A stretch of DNA of 64,000 nt from Acanthosepion pharaonis (GCA_903632075.3 CAHIKZ030005493.1:800001-864000), one strand, 5' to 3'; shown: positions 41,055-51,599, numbered from the stretch's first letter. Numbers and translations: made by a program. The notes: a model not told the origin generated them from the sequence alone.

Positions 41055-42195
41055 CTTATACTTAGAAAAAGCTTTCTTGTTTTAGAATCCATTTGTCTGA
41101 TGTCATTTAGAGTCCAGTTCAAGATGTTGAAACTATATTGGACCACTGGGATGGCAAGGTTATTAATGGCCATAATTCTGTTCTGAGAATTCAATTCAGT
41201 TTTTAATACCAGTCGTACCCTTCTATAGTACTCTTTACGCACTATTTCTTTCATTTTCTTATGGTGAATTCCTTCACTCTCATTTACACCTAGGTACTTA
41301 TAAGCTTCTCCTTGTTCTAAATCTTTTATTGTTACAGCAGGGTCTAAACTAATAGAGGAAGTTTGTTGTAGCGATCCTCGTAAAACTGTAGCTTTAGCAC
41401 ATTTATCCAAATTGAATTTCATTCCAATGTCTTCACTGAAGCATTTTACAGTTTGCAGAAGACCTTCCAGCTCATTGTCATTCCTAGCATACAATTTTAA
41501 GTCATCCATGTAAAATAGATGGTTTATTTTCTTTTGAGCTATTTTGTAACCGCATTCTGTCTTGTTAAGTTGGCTGGTTAATGCTATAAGTGATATGCAA
41601 AATAATAAAGGAGACAAAGAGTCACCTTGAAATATTCCTCTATTGATGTTTATTTCGCCAGACTTATAGGTTCCATTTTTATGATTGAGGTAAAGTGTAG
41701 TTTTCCATATCGACATACATTGTTTGATGAAATTGATGATAACGGGTGATACCTTGTACATACTTAAAGACTTTAAGATCCAGGAATGTGGTACACTATC
41801 GAATGCTTTACGATAATCTATCCAGGCAATACTAAGATTTTTTTTTTCCACGGAAGCAGTTTTCCAGGATCATCCTATTAATAAGTAATTGGTCTTTACA
41901 TCCGTAGCAGCCTCGTTTGCACCCTTTTTGTTCAAGTGGTAGTATGTCATTTCTTTCCAAGAAGAAATATGTCTGTTTTGTTAAAATAGATGTTAACAGT
42001 TTGTATGTTGTTGGAAGACATGTAATTGGTCTATAGTTTTTCGGAATATTTGTGTCACTATTTTTGGGTAGAAGAAAGGTAACTCCTTTGGTCATCCATG
42101 CAGGAATTTTAGTTGGATCGGTAACCATTTCTTGAAGTTCTTTGGCGAGTTTTTTGTGTGCTGTATTTAAATAATATAGCCAGAAGTTAGGAATT
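41030..42195 (-). pseudogene. R4-like reverse transcriptase domain
   Basis: Segment 42128-41832 holds MTKGVTFLLPKNSDTNIPKN, YRPITCLPTTYKLLTSILT and LPLEQKGCKRGCYGCKDQLL. Segment 41851-41030 (273 codons) holds AWIDYRKAFDSVPHSW (motif A, Asp 12), RGIFQGDSLSPLLFCISL (motif B) and LFYMDDLKLYA (motif C, Asp 116 and 117). It continues with GMKFNLDKCAKATVLRG and YKYLGVNE (motifs D/E). All catalytic aspartates are intact; the two segments overlap through one frameshift at about 41840. In living relatives the domain copies the element RNA at a nicked target. Confidence 0.88.
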
Positions 42196-42409
42196 TTATC
42201 TATTCCTGGAGATTTCCAGTTGTGTGCTTTTTTTCAGTGCACATTTAACATCTTCTTCTGTGATTCCCGCCCATGTCTGTTCTGGTTTATTTTTCATTCG
42301 TTCTAACTCTTGCGCAATCCAATCTGCCTCTTCGTTGTGTTCTTTAGGGCAAGCCCATATTTTTCCCCAGAACTGTATAACTTCTTCCATTTTTAGGGGG
42401 ACTGTCACT
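42196..42409 (-). pseudogene. R4-like ORF: pre-RT segment (FW motif)
   Basis: MEEVIQFWGKIWACPKEHNE, EADWIAQELERMKNKPEQTW and ITEEDVKCALKKS match the segment that precedes RT motif 0/1 in restriction-endonuclease LINEs. A frame break follows at KKSTQLE, where NWKSPGIDKIPNFWL is expected and is found in the next frame. Confidence 0.75.
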
Positions 42410-43070
42410 TCAATTCTTTGTTTACCTATTTCCTGTAAAATTTCTTTGCATCGGTTTGAAAGATCTTGTTCTGTCTATAGAATCTTGATCTTTTCTCGTA
42501 GCGTCTTATTCTTTGAGCCTTCAGTTGTATTGTTTGCTTTATTTTTTCTTTAGTTGATAGGACTTCATTTTCATTCCTGATATTGTATTTTCTTTCGACT
42601 CTTCTGCCTTTTCTAGTTCTTACATTTACTCCTCTTGCTAGTTCATCGAGTACTGATAATTCACTTCTAAGGTGTTCAATTTCTTTTTTCTATTTTTCTT
42701 TTCCAAGGTGGATCTTCATGTCTGTGAGACTGCCTTTTTTTACTTTGATGTTCAGTTTATTTGTTGCTGCTATTGCTGATGCATATATTGCTTCATTGAG
42801 ATTTATATGAGTGTCTTCTTCATCCAGAATCAATTTGAGTGCTGCATTATAGAGCTTAATAGTTTTGAGGTTATGCTTTGTTGGTTGTAATTTTGGGAGT
42901 TGTTCTCGTTCCTCCATTGCAATATTCTGTATCTGACTTATATGGCTCATGATTTCATCCTTGGCTTCTTGTATATTAATCTTGTTTTCTGTGAAATAAT
43001 TCTGTTCGATGAATTTTGAACTCGTTTTATTACCGTCTTGTGACTGACTAAGATCATACCTTTCCAACAT
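42410..43070 (-). pseudogene. R4-like ORF: linker before the RT
   Basis: The frame 43070-42690 reads QNYFTENKINIQEAKDEIMS, KLQPTKHNLKTIKLYNAALK and IYASAIAATNKLNIKVKKGS. After a stop the sequence continues IEHLRSELSVLDELARGVNV, RTRKGRRVERKYNIRNENEV and RFYRQNKIFQTDAKKFYRK. A one-base deletion then changes frame before the next segment. The highly charged helical character is typical of the region preceding RT in these elements. Confidence 0.7.
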
Positions 43071-43072
43071 TT

Positions 43073-43708
43073 CTAAATTTTCAGCATTATCTTCACAGTG
43101 ATTTGTGTGTATTTCGGTTTTTTTTCATTATGACCTGAGGCTTGTGTGATGTTATTACTTTTTTTTCCCGATTCCGGTTCCTTTTCATGTTTTGTTGGTT
43201 CATCTATTCTTGTTGCAATTCTTTTTATTTCATTAATTTCAGCCTCTGTCAATCGGTTATTTCGCATGATGTCCCTTCTTACATTGGCTAGTTTATTTTT
43301 GTCTATGTACTTTCTAATTGTTTGCCCAACCTTCTCTCGCCAAATGTCATATGTTTGGCGAGTGATGTTTTTCTGAGGTTTGAGTAACGCTTCATGGAAT
43401 GCAGTCATAACAACTTTGTACTCCTCACGAGACCATTTTATTTTTTCTTTCCTTAAATTTACGGTTATGGATCTAGCTGGAGAATTTACAGGACCATCAT
43501 TAGGATTATCCTGGTTGTGGGGACCTGAAGATTCATTCTTTGTGTAGGAGTTTGTTCCTATGGCAGATTTTTCGACCTCAGGTAGGTTCCCTCCTGAAGG
43601 ACGGGCTCCCTGTTTATCCACTGGAAGAGCCATACTGGACGTTTTGTTTCTATTTTTAATTTTCATATTAATCCCACGAGTGACGCACGGGTCCAAAAGT
43701 CCACCCAA
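43073..43708 (-). pseudogene. R4-like ORF: N-terminal Myb-like segment
   Basis: The 211-codon frame begins MGGLLDPCVTRGINMKIKN. Around residues 84-110 it has RSITVNLRKEKIKWSREEYK and the continuation VVMTAFHEALL, a Trp-containing Myb/SANT-like DNA-binding motif common at the N terminus of R2/R4 proteins, where it helps bind the target. Basic and polar residues dominate the remainder. The sequence upstream (RYSTCRATL) is also in frame, so the true start may lie further 5'. The frame is lost at 43073 and resumes 3 bases on in another register. Confidence 0.75.
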
Positions 43709-43946
43709 AGTTGCCCGGCACGTTGAGTAACGGTCTTTTACAGACAGGGTTCCGAAGCCTGTAGGGGATCGTTCGCGACCTCATAACGCAGTAGCCATTC
43801 ACTCCTCGGCACGATTAACACCTTGAGTTGCGGGTTGTTGTTCGGAGTTTTCCTTCTCCTAAATGGGTTGCCAAGCAACAATAGACAGAGACACGATTGG
43901 AAATCAAAGAGAATGACGCTGGTTAAAAAAAAAAAAAAAAAAAAAA

Positions 43947-44115
43947 GTTTACATTCGTTTGTCTTTGCTGTGAAATTTAAAAATAATTTATTGGCCCATC
44001 TGTAAATTCCACGATATTCCTTCTTAGAAAGATCGCATTTTCTTTTCATAAATTCATAAAATGTAATATGTAAATGTAAATTCCGTTATTTTTTAAAGTC
44101 GTTGAAAATAGCGTT

Positions 44116-44147
<32 letters not shown>

Positions 44148-44205
44148 TGCAATCCTTCTAAGAAAGAACATCGTAGAAATTGTATTGTTTTTACCTGTAA
44201 TGTTT
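43947..44205. repeat. Direct repeat G, copy 1
   Basis: AAGTTTACATTCGTTTGTCT, TATTGGCCCATCTGTAAAT, GTCGTTGAAAATAGCG and TAGAAATTGTATTGTTTTTA recur at 44526-44700. Copy 1 contains an extra 50 bp and a 28-bp poly(A). It sits between the R4-like element and copy 2. Confidence 0.75.
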
Positions 44206-44209
44206 TTTT

Positions 44210-44520
44210 GCGGGGTGGATATTGAAAACTAAGGGATATGTGAATGAGAAAAATTAAATAATTGATTAATCTATCAGTATTATTTAAAGGAGAACCAAAT
44301 AAATTAAATAATAATAATACGAAGAAAAATTCATGCTTACGCTAAAATAGTAAAAATAACAAAATTTCATATGCGTTAAAAAAAAAAACTTGGAAGAAAC
44401 AGCCGCTCAACGAAACAAAACATCACTACACTAGAGAGTATTTATATTAAATTTTTTTTTTTTTTTTTTTTTTTTCGCCATCACTAGTCCTAGTAACAAA
44501 AATAATTGTCATAAAAAAAA
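44210..44520. other. AT-rich spacer with poly(T) at 44453-44475
   Basis: No coding signal or repeat match apart from homopolymer runs. Confidence 0.4.
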
Positions 44521-44525
44521 ATTAA

Positions 44526-44698
44526 AAGTTTACATTCGTTTATCTTTGCTGTGAAATTTAAGAATAATTTATTGGCCCATCTGTAAATCCCGTTATTTTT
44601 CAAAGTCGTTGAAAATAGCGCTATTGAAAAAAAATACGCAATCCTTCTAAGAAAGAATATCGTAGAAATTGTATTGTTTTTACCTGTCATGTTTTTTG

Positions 44699-44700
<2 letters not shown>
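44526..44700. repeat. Direct repeat G, copy 2, ending in (ATT)n
   Basis: Same sequence as copy 1, roughly 90 percent identical by eye. It ends TTTTTACCTGTCATG and runs into the ATT array. Confidence 0.75.
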
Positions 44701-44702
<2 letters not shown>

Positions 44703-44745
<43 letters not shown>

Positions 44746-45055
44746 CATTATTATTATTATTATTGTTATCATTATTATTATTATCATTATTATTATTATT
44801 ATTGTTATCATTATTATTATCATTATTATTATTATTAATATTATCATTATTATTATTATCATTATTATTATTATTATCATTATTATTATTATTATTATAA
44901 TTATTATTATTATTGTTATCATTATTATTATTATCATTATTATTATCATTATTATTATTATCATTATTGTTATTATTATTATTGTTATCATTATTATTAT
45001 TATCATTATTATTATCATTATTATTATTATTATTATTATCATTATTATTATTAGT
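44703..45055. repeat. Large (ATT)n array with ATC/GTT variants
   Basis: About 350 bp of ATT units with interspersed ATC and GTT. TAA/ATT repeats are the known insertion target of R4/Dong-type LINEs, and the truncated copies nearby carry ATT tails, so target and by-product are both plausible origins. Confidence 0.95.
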
Positions 45056-45146
45056 TCTAACCCTTGAAAATTTAACGGTTTTCTTGTTTTCAATATTCTC
45101 ATGAATCTTAATTCTGAAGTTAAATATTGAATAAGCTCATATTTTG

Positions 45147-45150
<4 letters not shown>

Positions 45151-45207
<57 letters not shown>
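45151..45207. repeat. (TA)n microsatellite
   Basis: About 28 TA units. Confidence 0.9.
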
Positions 45208-45210
<3 letters not shown>

Positions 45211-45445
45211 GCTGGTCGTTATTGTCCTTTTCACTGAAACAGTCGTTAAACACTTTTATCTTCCCTTCTTTCTGTTCCTCTTTTTCCACCCGATCGAAAC
45301 AGAATATGAGGTATTGGCCGGACGTAACGGTCGTGCAAACTAACGAAAGGAAGTGCAAACACAATTATAATAGAATTATTTATCAAATGTATTTTTGTTT
45401 TTTTTTAAGTTTGTTTCATGAGCATATCGAAAAACTATCATGCAA

Positions 45446-45470
45446 ATATTATTATTATTATTATTATTAG
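45446..45470. repeat. (ATT)n microsatellite
   Basis: Short ATT array. Confidence 0.85.
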
Positions 45471-45639
45471 GCTGTGTCAAAAGTATTTTTACAGACCTTT
45501 AGCCCAAAGATTATTTCTCATGCATATTTGATGACTTCATTTATTCTGCGAGGATTTTCTCTTGTGTTTTGAGGAGTCTTATTGACACCATGCCTTAAAA
45601 ACAGAATTTCCGTTGACGTAGTCAATGGGATACACCAAC

Positions 45640-46310
45640 ACAATAATAATAATAATAATAATTATTATTATTATTTCCTTTGATTTCTATTGTATAAAAA
45701 TTTCCTTCCGGGTCCCAACGAGAGCTCTAACGTCAGAAATTGCTTCATAACATTTTCCAATGGTCATTTTTTAAAGGCATAAAACATCTAAGATTACACA
45801 AATTTGACCCTTCGTAAAGTGTACTTGTGAGTACAATTTTTTGTATTTCTTGAAGTCATGGGCTAACAAGAATGTCTTCATTGTGTCTATCGAAACCTTT
45901 TCCAATCAATTCGAGAGGTCAAATCACAACTGGTATTATCAATGTCCTCATGTACCACATTATTTTAGATTTCCACTTCAAAGTCGTTGTATTTTGATAT
46001 TTTTTTTAAGATCTTCAAAGATAAATTACTATTTGTAGGAACTGTCATGTCAATAAGAATAATAATTTTTTTTTATCTATTTGTTAAAAGTATCGCTCTA
46101 AAGTTTTATTTTTTGCATGCAACTGAAAACTGAGATGGTATCCTCTGCGAATCTTAGATGTTTCAACGAGTTAATGATGATCATCTCTCAGGTCTTACTC
46201 GCAACTTAGTGATGCTACACTTTCTACAGTACATGAACAGATGTAAGCATTGCTGCCACTTTCAACTTTCCAATGATGTCAGGGATCCCTTAGGCGTCAT
46301 CCTATGTAGC
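45640..46310 (-). mobile_element. R4/Dong-like LINE 3' end with AAT/ATT tail (minus)
   Basis: The AAT/ATT array at 45642-45676 is followed on plus by TCCTTTGATTTCT, TTCCGGGTCCCAACGAGAGC, TTCGAGAGGTCAAATCACAA and ACTGTCATGTCAATAAG, matching the 3' UTR and endonuclease tail of the other copies. Weaker similarity extends to CATGAACAGATGTAAGCATT near 46230. Confidence 0.65.
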
Positions 46311-46319
46311 AGACGGATC

Positions 46320-47305
46320 CATGGAAATAGTCTTGATTGCTCAAAAAAAAAAAAAACCAAAACCAAAAAAAACGGAGATCTTGGGTTGCTGTTTGGTATA
46401 TTTCTCTGATTTGCCCTGTCAGGTCTTAGCCCCCCACCCCCGTATTTGCGCCTTCTTCGCATTTGTGAGTGTTCTTACCTCAAGATACATTAATAACATC
46501 TCTTGTGCACAAGCGTGATATCAGAGAGATTGCAGTTCAAGCTTTTGTAGCCCACACGAGATTCACTTGCTGATTCTAGCCTATTGGCATACTGAATGCT
46601 AGTACAAATTCCATGCGTAGTCGAGGCTATATTTCTGTCATATTTCCAAATGTAGGGATATTTCGCCATGGCCCGACTGTACTCTTTTGGTGCCAACTTA
46701 CAATGTATTGCTTTCTTTCAGTAACCTTCCCACACACCCTGCGCAAAGGTAAATAAAATGTTCTATCAATAGCTTACTTGGTGGGATTTGTTCTTAAAGC
46801 CGGCTTTTTTGCTGTACATATCAACCCGTTCTGGAGCAACCTCCATGATTCCAGATTTGTCATTTACTGGTTTCCTTGTGCAACGGCTCTCTGCAAGGCA
46901 TCGACTCTAACCGATTATGGAAGGGAACATATAAAATTCTCTTTCCATAATCCGCCAACCTTTCTGTCCCTACAATGACCTTTCCATTCAGTGCACCTTT
47001 TAGCATCCGCCCCTGACTATTCTGACCCTGACGCACGCAAAGACTTACATTCTGAAGTTACTCACTCTACTATTCCCAATAAATCTTTTCCCTTCTCTTG
47101 TCGGGGTGGGTACAGCCTAGCCATATTACTCCTAGGATGTAAGCACCTCTTCATGGTCCAAGCGTACTGATCCCACTTTGGTTCATTCATTAATTCCTTA
47201 CAATACCGACTGTCGAAGCATTTTTGAAACCAAGTTTCTACAAGTCAACTTAGATTTACAAAGCTTCTTTACGCGTCTCTCGTGCCTGTGATTTCATCTG
47301 TAGAA
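46320..47305. other. No recognisable feature
   Basis: Mixed-composition sequence with short frames on both strands (for example 46696-46490 minus, 46778-46978 plus) that I cannot assign. Confidence 0.35.
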
Positions 47306-47311
47306 CTCACC

Positions 47312-47352
47312 AATATTATTATTATTATTATTATTGTTGTTGTTGTTGTTGC
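47312..47352. repeat. (ATT)n(GTT)n microsatellite
   Basis: ATT then GTT trinucleotides. Confidence 0.9.
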
Positions 47353-47704
47353 TATTAGGTTGTAGTAAGACATTCACTGCCAACTACGAGATAACTTGAA
47401 GTTGGCAGTTTTTATTATGAAGCCAATCAGGTGTTATTTTGTTTTGTGGTTACACATCAAGGCTACAACCACGAGTTATTTTCTACTTTTCTAACGGATG
47501 TAACTGGTAACTGGTGTTTAAAATAGGAATAAAATATTGTACTGTCAATTCCAACTTTTTTATGGGAAAAAACTTTATTGAAAATATAAGGCATAAAAGA
47601 AGTAACAGAATTCATCAACATCCAAAATGGAATAAGTGCCTGCTTTTAGTGTGAAAATAATGTTAAGACTTTAGTCGAAATTATAAATCAACTCATAAGA
47701 AATA

Positions 47705-48045
47705 TTTTTTGCCGAAGTTGGCTATTATAAATTTGTCGTTTGAAGTCAGATTTCGTAACTGACCTCTGACATTCATCGTGTTGAATCCGATAAATCCCTC
47801 ATTTTGTAAAGATGGAAGTTTTGGAGATGACCGTATTTAATGGAAACCGTTTTCAAAAACCCAAGACCGTCAGTACCAAAATGACCAATGTTATCTTCTG
47901 CTTGGCATTTTCTGATACATTTTCATCTACGGGCGCCAACAACGATTTTATTCGCAGTGCTGCTTTTCAGTGCTTTTTCGTTGCCTCAGTTGGCTATTAT
48001 AAAGTTGATGTTTGAAGCCAGATTTCGTAATACGTGTTATTTTCA
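47705..48045 (+). repeat. Short direct repeat pair (GTTGGCTATTATAAA)
   Basis: A stretch with GTTGGCTATTATAAA, then GTTTGAAG, CAGATTTCGTAA occurs at about 47716-47760 and again at about 47988-48034. The type of element is unknown. Confidence 0.5.
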
Positions 48046-48106
48046 CCGTTTCAAACCTTTACTCCATAGCTTATTACATGAGCACATGCAAATGGTATAA
48101 CTACAC

Positions 48107-48140
48107 AATTATTATTATTGTTGTTGTTGTTGTTGTTGAT
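48107..48140. repeat. (ATT)n(GTT)n microsatellite
   Basis: ATT followed by GTT units. Confidence 0.85.
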
Positions 48141-48299
48141 GATGCTGTTGATGATGTATTAGTATGTCAAAAAATATTTCGCATCTATCTCTAAAGACGA
48201 CATTTCAGATCTTTTAATGAACGTCAATGTCTATTTTTTTTCCCCAACTATTATATTCCAAGGCGCACTGGGTTACTGAGTGTGAAACAATCCGAGAAA

Positions 48300-48490
48300 A
48301 ACAAATTATTAACGAGAGGAGGCGATAAAAGAACAGTAATTAAGGTGACAGTTGAAGATTGGCATTGCATTTAAATTTTTGAATATTAAAGTTGATTGGA
48401 AATCAAGGTGCCGGAAAAAGGTCCCATTAGCGAAAAGTGCGAGAGAAGAAACTATTAGCATAGAACATGCGGTAACCTGTAGGAATCCAT
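48300..48490 (-). pseudogene. LINE-A C-terminal fragment (minus)
   Basis: GGCATTGCATTTAAATTTTT, AAAGTTGATTGGAAATCAAG and AACTATTAGCATAGAACATG on plus are the complement of the NRMFYANSF to FKNLNAMPI part of LINE-A. Confidence 0.55.
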
Positions 48491-48727
48491 ACCGAAATTG
48501 AAAATAAAAACTTTCACATTAAAATTGTGATTATTCAACCGATATTGTTAGATATATCCAGGATATACCCATATTTATTTGATAAATATTCCTTTTCAAG
48601 TTAAAATGTCCTTTTATTAGAAATATTTAAAATAACTTATTTGGTGTTGTAGGATTTTATGATGAAACTTTGCTGTTACTGATCATATTGAAATTACATA
48701 TGTAAAATAATAAATTACTGTATCTGT

Positions 48728-49052
48728 CTCTATTTCTGAGATGAGCCACACATGATCCAGTAAATGAAAGCGTTTGTTCGATCCATTGACTTGATCCAAA
48801 GAGTTGTGAGTTCAATACCTAGCTCCTCCAGTGGTGAACAAATACGTAGAGAATTGAGATAAAGGGAGATAACTGAGACATCCAGACGAAGCATGACACG
48901 TGGAATTAGAACAATCTACTCAGGTGGGAGAAATAAAATGTTCAATTCAAAATTCCAATCACCTGAAGAAGGCCGGAGCTTACAACTGCCGAAATGTCGT
49001 GAATATGGTAATAAAAATGAAAACAACAGTCCGAACAATGTAAATAATAAAT
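48728..49052 (+). mobile_element. SINE-A, near full length (plus)
   Basis: After a stray tail segment comes a tRNA-like head (CATGATCCAGTAAATGAAAG; B-box GAGTTGTGAGTTCAATACC). Then follow GGGAGATAACTGAGACATCC, CACGTGGAATTAGAACAATC, the core at 48959-49002 and the tail GAAAACAACAGTCCGAACAA. Confidence 0.85.
48959..49002 (+). ncRNA. Hammerhead-like core of SINE-A
   Basis: TCAC (48959-48962), CTGAAGA (48963-48969), one extra A, GGC...GCC stem II, GAAA (48991-48994), T, the triplet GTC (48996-48998) and GTGA (48999-49002) pairing with TCAC as stem I. Stem III would be only A15.1-U16.1 plus a wobble and has no loop, as in reported Penelope-associated hammerheads that act as dimers. The extra A before stem II is a deviation from consensus. 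Other copies carry a GGCCG/CGGCC stem II and GUU as triplet. Confidence 0.5.
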
Positions 49053-49289
49053 TACTGATATTCCCTTTTTAGTTTCAGATCAATACATATTGTCGTGGGC
49101 CGTAAGAAAAATATGACCTCAAAGAAAAACATGATGGTGAGAATTGCAAAAGATATTGGATATAAGCCAGAGAGCAACCAGAAAGAATTTGAGGATATTA
49201 GAAAGAAAAGAATGCGGTAAGTTACTTTAAAGTTTCAACGAAAAAAGAATTCAGTAACATGAACTGCTTAATAAGTAAGAAAATTGGAT

Positions 49290-50050
49290 ACCCAAAGCGA
49301 CATTCAGTTTGTTGTTAACGGAGGCAAAGAATGGCTTGTTAAATTTAAACGCCTCCAAAACTAAACTATTCTCTAGTAATCATCTGAGATACCCCTAACT
49401 GCCTTCCATAAGCATGGCTGATGCTAACCTCCAAGAGAATGACTCGCTGTCCCTTCTCGGGCTAACGTTCTCAGCTGACATGAAATGGAAAGACTATATT
49501 GAATCTATTGCTTTATCAGCTGCTAGGAAGATTATTTACTTTGTTGTGCTAGTCGGTTTCTCTTTCCAGAGTCAATCTTGCATATCTATAAGTCTAAAAT
49601 TCGTCCATGCTTAGAATATTGCTGCCACATATGTTACCGCTATTTATCTAGAGCTCCTTGAGAAAATCTATAGAGGAATAAGCAATATTATTGGGCTCGG
49701 TATGGCATCTCGGCTTCCCTTTGCCTTTTCTATAAATACTTTCATGGTAAGAGTTCGGATGAGCTCTTCCCTGTCGACGAGGCTAGATATTACCGTAAAT
49801 TCTATGCTAAAAGTTTCTTTTCTCACACGTCTCGTTTGTGGAACTCTCTTCCAGCTCCATGCTTTACAGCCAAGTTTAACCTGCAAAAATTTAAATGCAA
49901 TACCAATCGATATCTTCAGTCTTACTGATTACTCTTCCACTGTTTTCACTCCTTAGTAATGTTCCTGTTTCTAAATCTTCCACACCCAGTAACCCTTATG
50001 TCTCAGTGGCTTTATTGCCTTGCTTGGAGTGAACTTGATTAAAATTAAAA
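49290..50050 (+). pseudogene. LINE-A post-RT region and 3' end (plus)
   Basis: The plus strand reads LLNLNASKTKLFSSNHL, ANLQENDSLSLLGLTFSADM, KWKDYIESIALSAARKI, then in other frames SLCLFYKYFHGKSSDELFPV, KFYAKSFFSHTSRLWNSLPA and FNLQKFKCNTNRYLQS. It ends GTGGCTTTATTGCCTTGCTT, GGAGTGAA and an A-rich tail. It is the region after RT motif C, with several frameshifts. Confidence 0.8.
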
Positions 50051-50154
50051 AAAACAGCAAAAAAATATTTGATGAAGTTGGTGTTGGTACAAAAAAAATA
50101 GACGGATTATTAAGGACATGAAACCTCCCCCCCCCAAAAAAAAACCTAAACATG

Positions 50155-50425
50155 ACGAAGCGGAGAGCCGAATTTGAATTCTAGTCGAATCCATGACATT
50201 CACTTACGTGATAATACCCTTGGGAAAGAAGATATAAATCTTCTTCTTCAAAGCAATGGGTAAGTAACAGGACAGAACGGGTTCTGTAGCCTTGGATGGC
50301 AACTGGTCTACCGCAGGAAGAAATTGCAACCTACTGCGGGAAAAAATCTGCGTCGTCAGTCATGTATCGAAAGATACATGATCGCCTAAGCATGTATCAC
50401 GTATGGCACATAACTGACTGACTGA
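50155..50425 (+). mobile_element. SINE-B body, tandem unit 1 (plus)
   Basis: CATTCACTTACGTGATAATA, CCCTTGGGAAAGAAG, CCTTGGATGGCAACTGGTCT, GTCAGTCATGTATCGAAAGA and CATGATCGCCTAAGCATGTA. Confidence 0.7.
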
Positions 50426-50690
50426 CTTTCTAGTCGAATCCATTACATTCACTTACGTTCTAATACTCTTTGGAAATTTATGAATCCTCTTCTTCTCCCC
50501 CCCCCACACCAAGCTATGTGTAAATATTAGGACAGACTGGGATCTATAGCCTTGGATGGCAACTGGTCTCCCTCAAAAAGTAATAGCAACGTACTGCTGG
50601 AAAAAATCTGCCTCGTCAGTCATGTATCGAAAGATACATGATCGCCTAAGCGTGTATCACGCGTGGCTCATAACGGACTGATTACACTTA
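50426..50690 (+). mobile_element. SINE-B body, tandem unit 2 (plus)
   Basis: Repeats unit 1 from TAGTCGAATCCATTACATTC through CATGATCGCCTAAGCGTGTA, joined by GACTGACTGACT. The unit lengths are similar, so a local duplication is more likely than two insertions. Confidence 0.7.
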
Positions 50691-50789
50691 AGTAAAGATC
50701 ACAAATGAAAACGTGAAAGTGTAGCGAAGGAGTACATGAAACTGATTTCTTAACAATATCTTTAAGAATAAATTTAAATATCTGAAATA

Positions 50790-51020
50790 TCTGAATTTCT
50801 GGGATGCGATGTTATCAGTATTTACACCATCTATATGCAGACTATCGTCCCATTCTTTGTCGTTATCTTAAAGTTTTGGCCGTTGTACACTCCGTTCAGA
50901 ATTGATTATGGGTTATAAGAGATCAATATATACCTGAAGAAGGTAGGAAGGCAGAACGGCCGAAACGTTGTGATAGCAAAAAAAAAAAAAATGAGGACAA
51001 TAGTCCGAATATAAATAGTT
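50790..51020. mobile_element. SINE-A inverted pair, fragmentary
   Basis: A minus-orientation tail and core (50790-50895) faces a plus-orientation core and tail (50933-51020: CCTGAAGAAGGTAGGAAGGC, GAACGGCCGAAACGTTGTGA). A poly(A) interrupts the tail. Confidence 0.6.
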
Positions 51021-51029
51021 TAGATATTA

Positions 51030-51180
51030 GACGGGTCTAATGGCTGAAGCCAATGGCTGAACTAGATGTTGGATCCTTCCTTTAAAAAAAAACCTTGTTG
51101 AAGGACGGCTGTAGTCGAAACGATAAAAGCAAAACTGGGTAATGTATTTTCCACAAATAAAGGAAATGAAGGTTCGATTC
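51030..51180 (+). repeat. Repeat with TTGAAGGAC...GTCGAAACG motif
   Basis: CTTGTTGAAGGACGGCTGTA followed by GTCGAAACGATAAAAGC recalls the SINE-A core layout (TGAAG, hairpin, GAAAC) but lacks core bases of a hammerhead. Class unknown. Confidence 0.35.
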
Positions 51181-51194
51181 CTTCTGAAATATAA

Positions 51195-51452
51195 ATTTCC
51201 TTTATTTACATTGTTAGTCCTCATCTTTATTGCCATATTCACGACGTTTCGACGTTGTAGGCTCCGGCCTTCTTCAGGTTATTTCGTCTATAGGGGTAGA
51301 TTGTTCCACTTCTACGTGCCATGCCTCTTCCAGATGTCTCAGTTACCTCCCTTTAACTCATCTCTTCAAGTTTGTGCTCGTTACTACAGCTCTTTGCCTC
51401 AAGCCATTAGATCCAACCAACGTTTTTATCCACTAGGCCATGTGTCCCAGAA
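51195..51452 (-). mobile_element. SINE-A copy (minus)
   Basis: The minus strand begins GGACACATGGCCTAGTGGAT (A-box) and ends past the core CCTGAAGAAGGCCGGAGCCT. The body between the CACGTAGAAG block and the core is shortened. Confidence 0.8.
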
Positions 51453-51599
51453 TTTTTATTTAATAACTCTCTCGATGATCTTGGCAGGCAGATTCAACTG
51501 TGTAAAGAACAGACATCTCTACTCAAACACATATACTCACTGAAAATAACACTTATAAAAATATGAACTAATGTTTTAAAAATCCATTAATCACTTAAA

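Larger units (their letters stand above)
39940..43925 (-). mobile_element. R4/Dong-like LINE with restriction-like endonuclease, near full length
   Basis: This is a non-LTR retrotransposon read on the minus strand in at least seven open segments. The order is Myb-like N-terminal domain, RT fingers, RT palm, thumb/linker, CCHC knuckle, restriction-like endonuclease, 3' UTR. The RT and endonuclease types are those of the R2/R4/NeSL group. YMDDLKLYA, GMKFxLDKC and EQKGCKRGxxGCKDQLLI resemble the R4/Dong clade, known for insertion into TAA repeats, which fits the large ATT arrays nearby. Frameshifts and stops make this copy inactive. The 5' limit is uncertain (near 43925, at a poly(A) run). Confidence 0.85.

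Noticed and set aside
44669..45067. Polyisoleucine and Leu-rich frames of 60-180 codons
   Set aside because: They are translations of the (ATT)n and (TA)n arrays.
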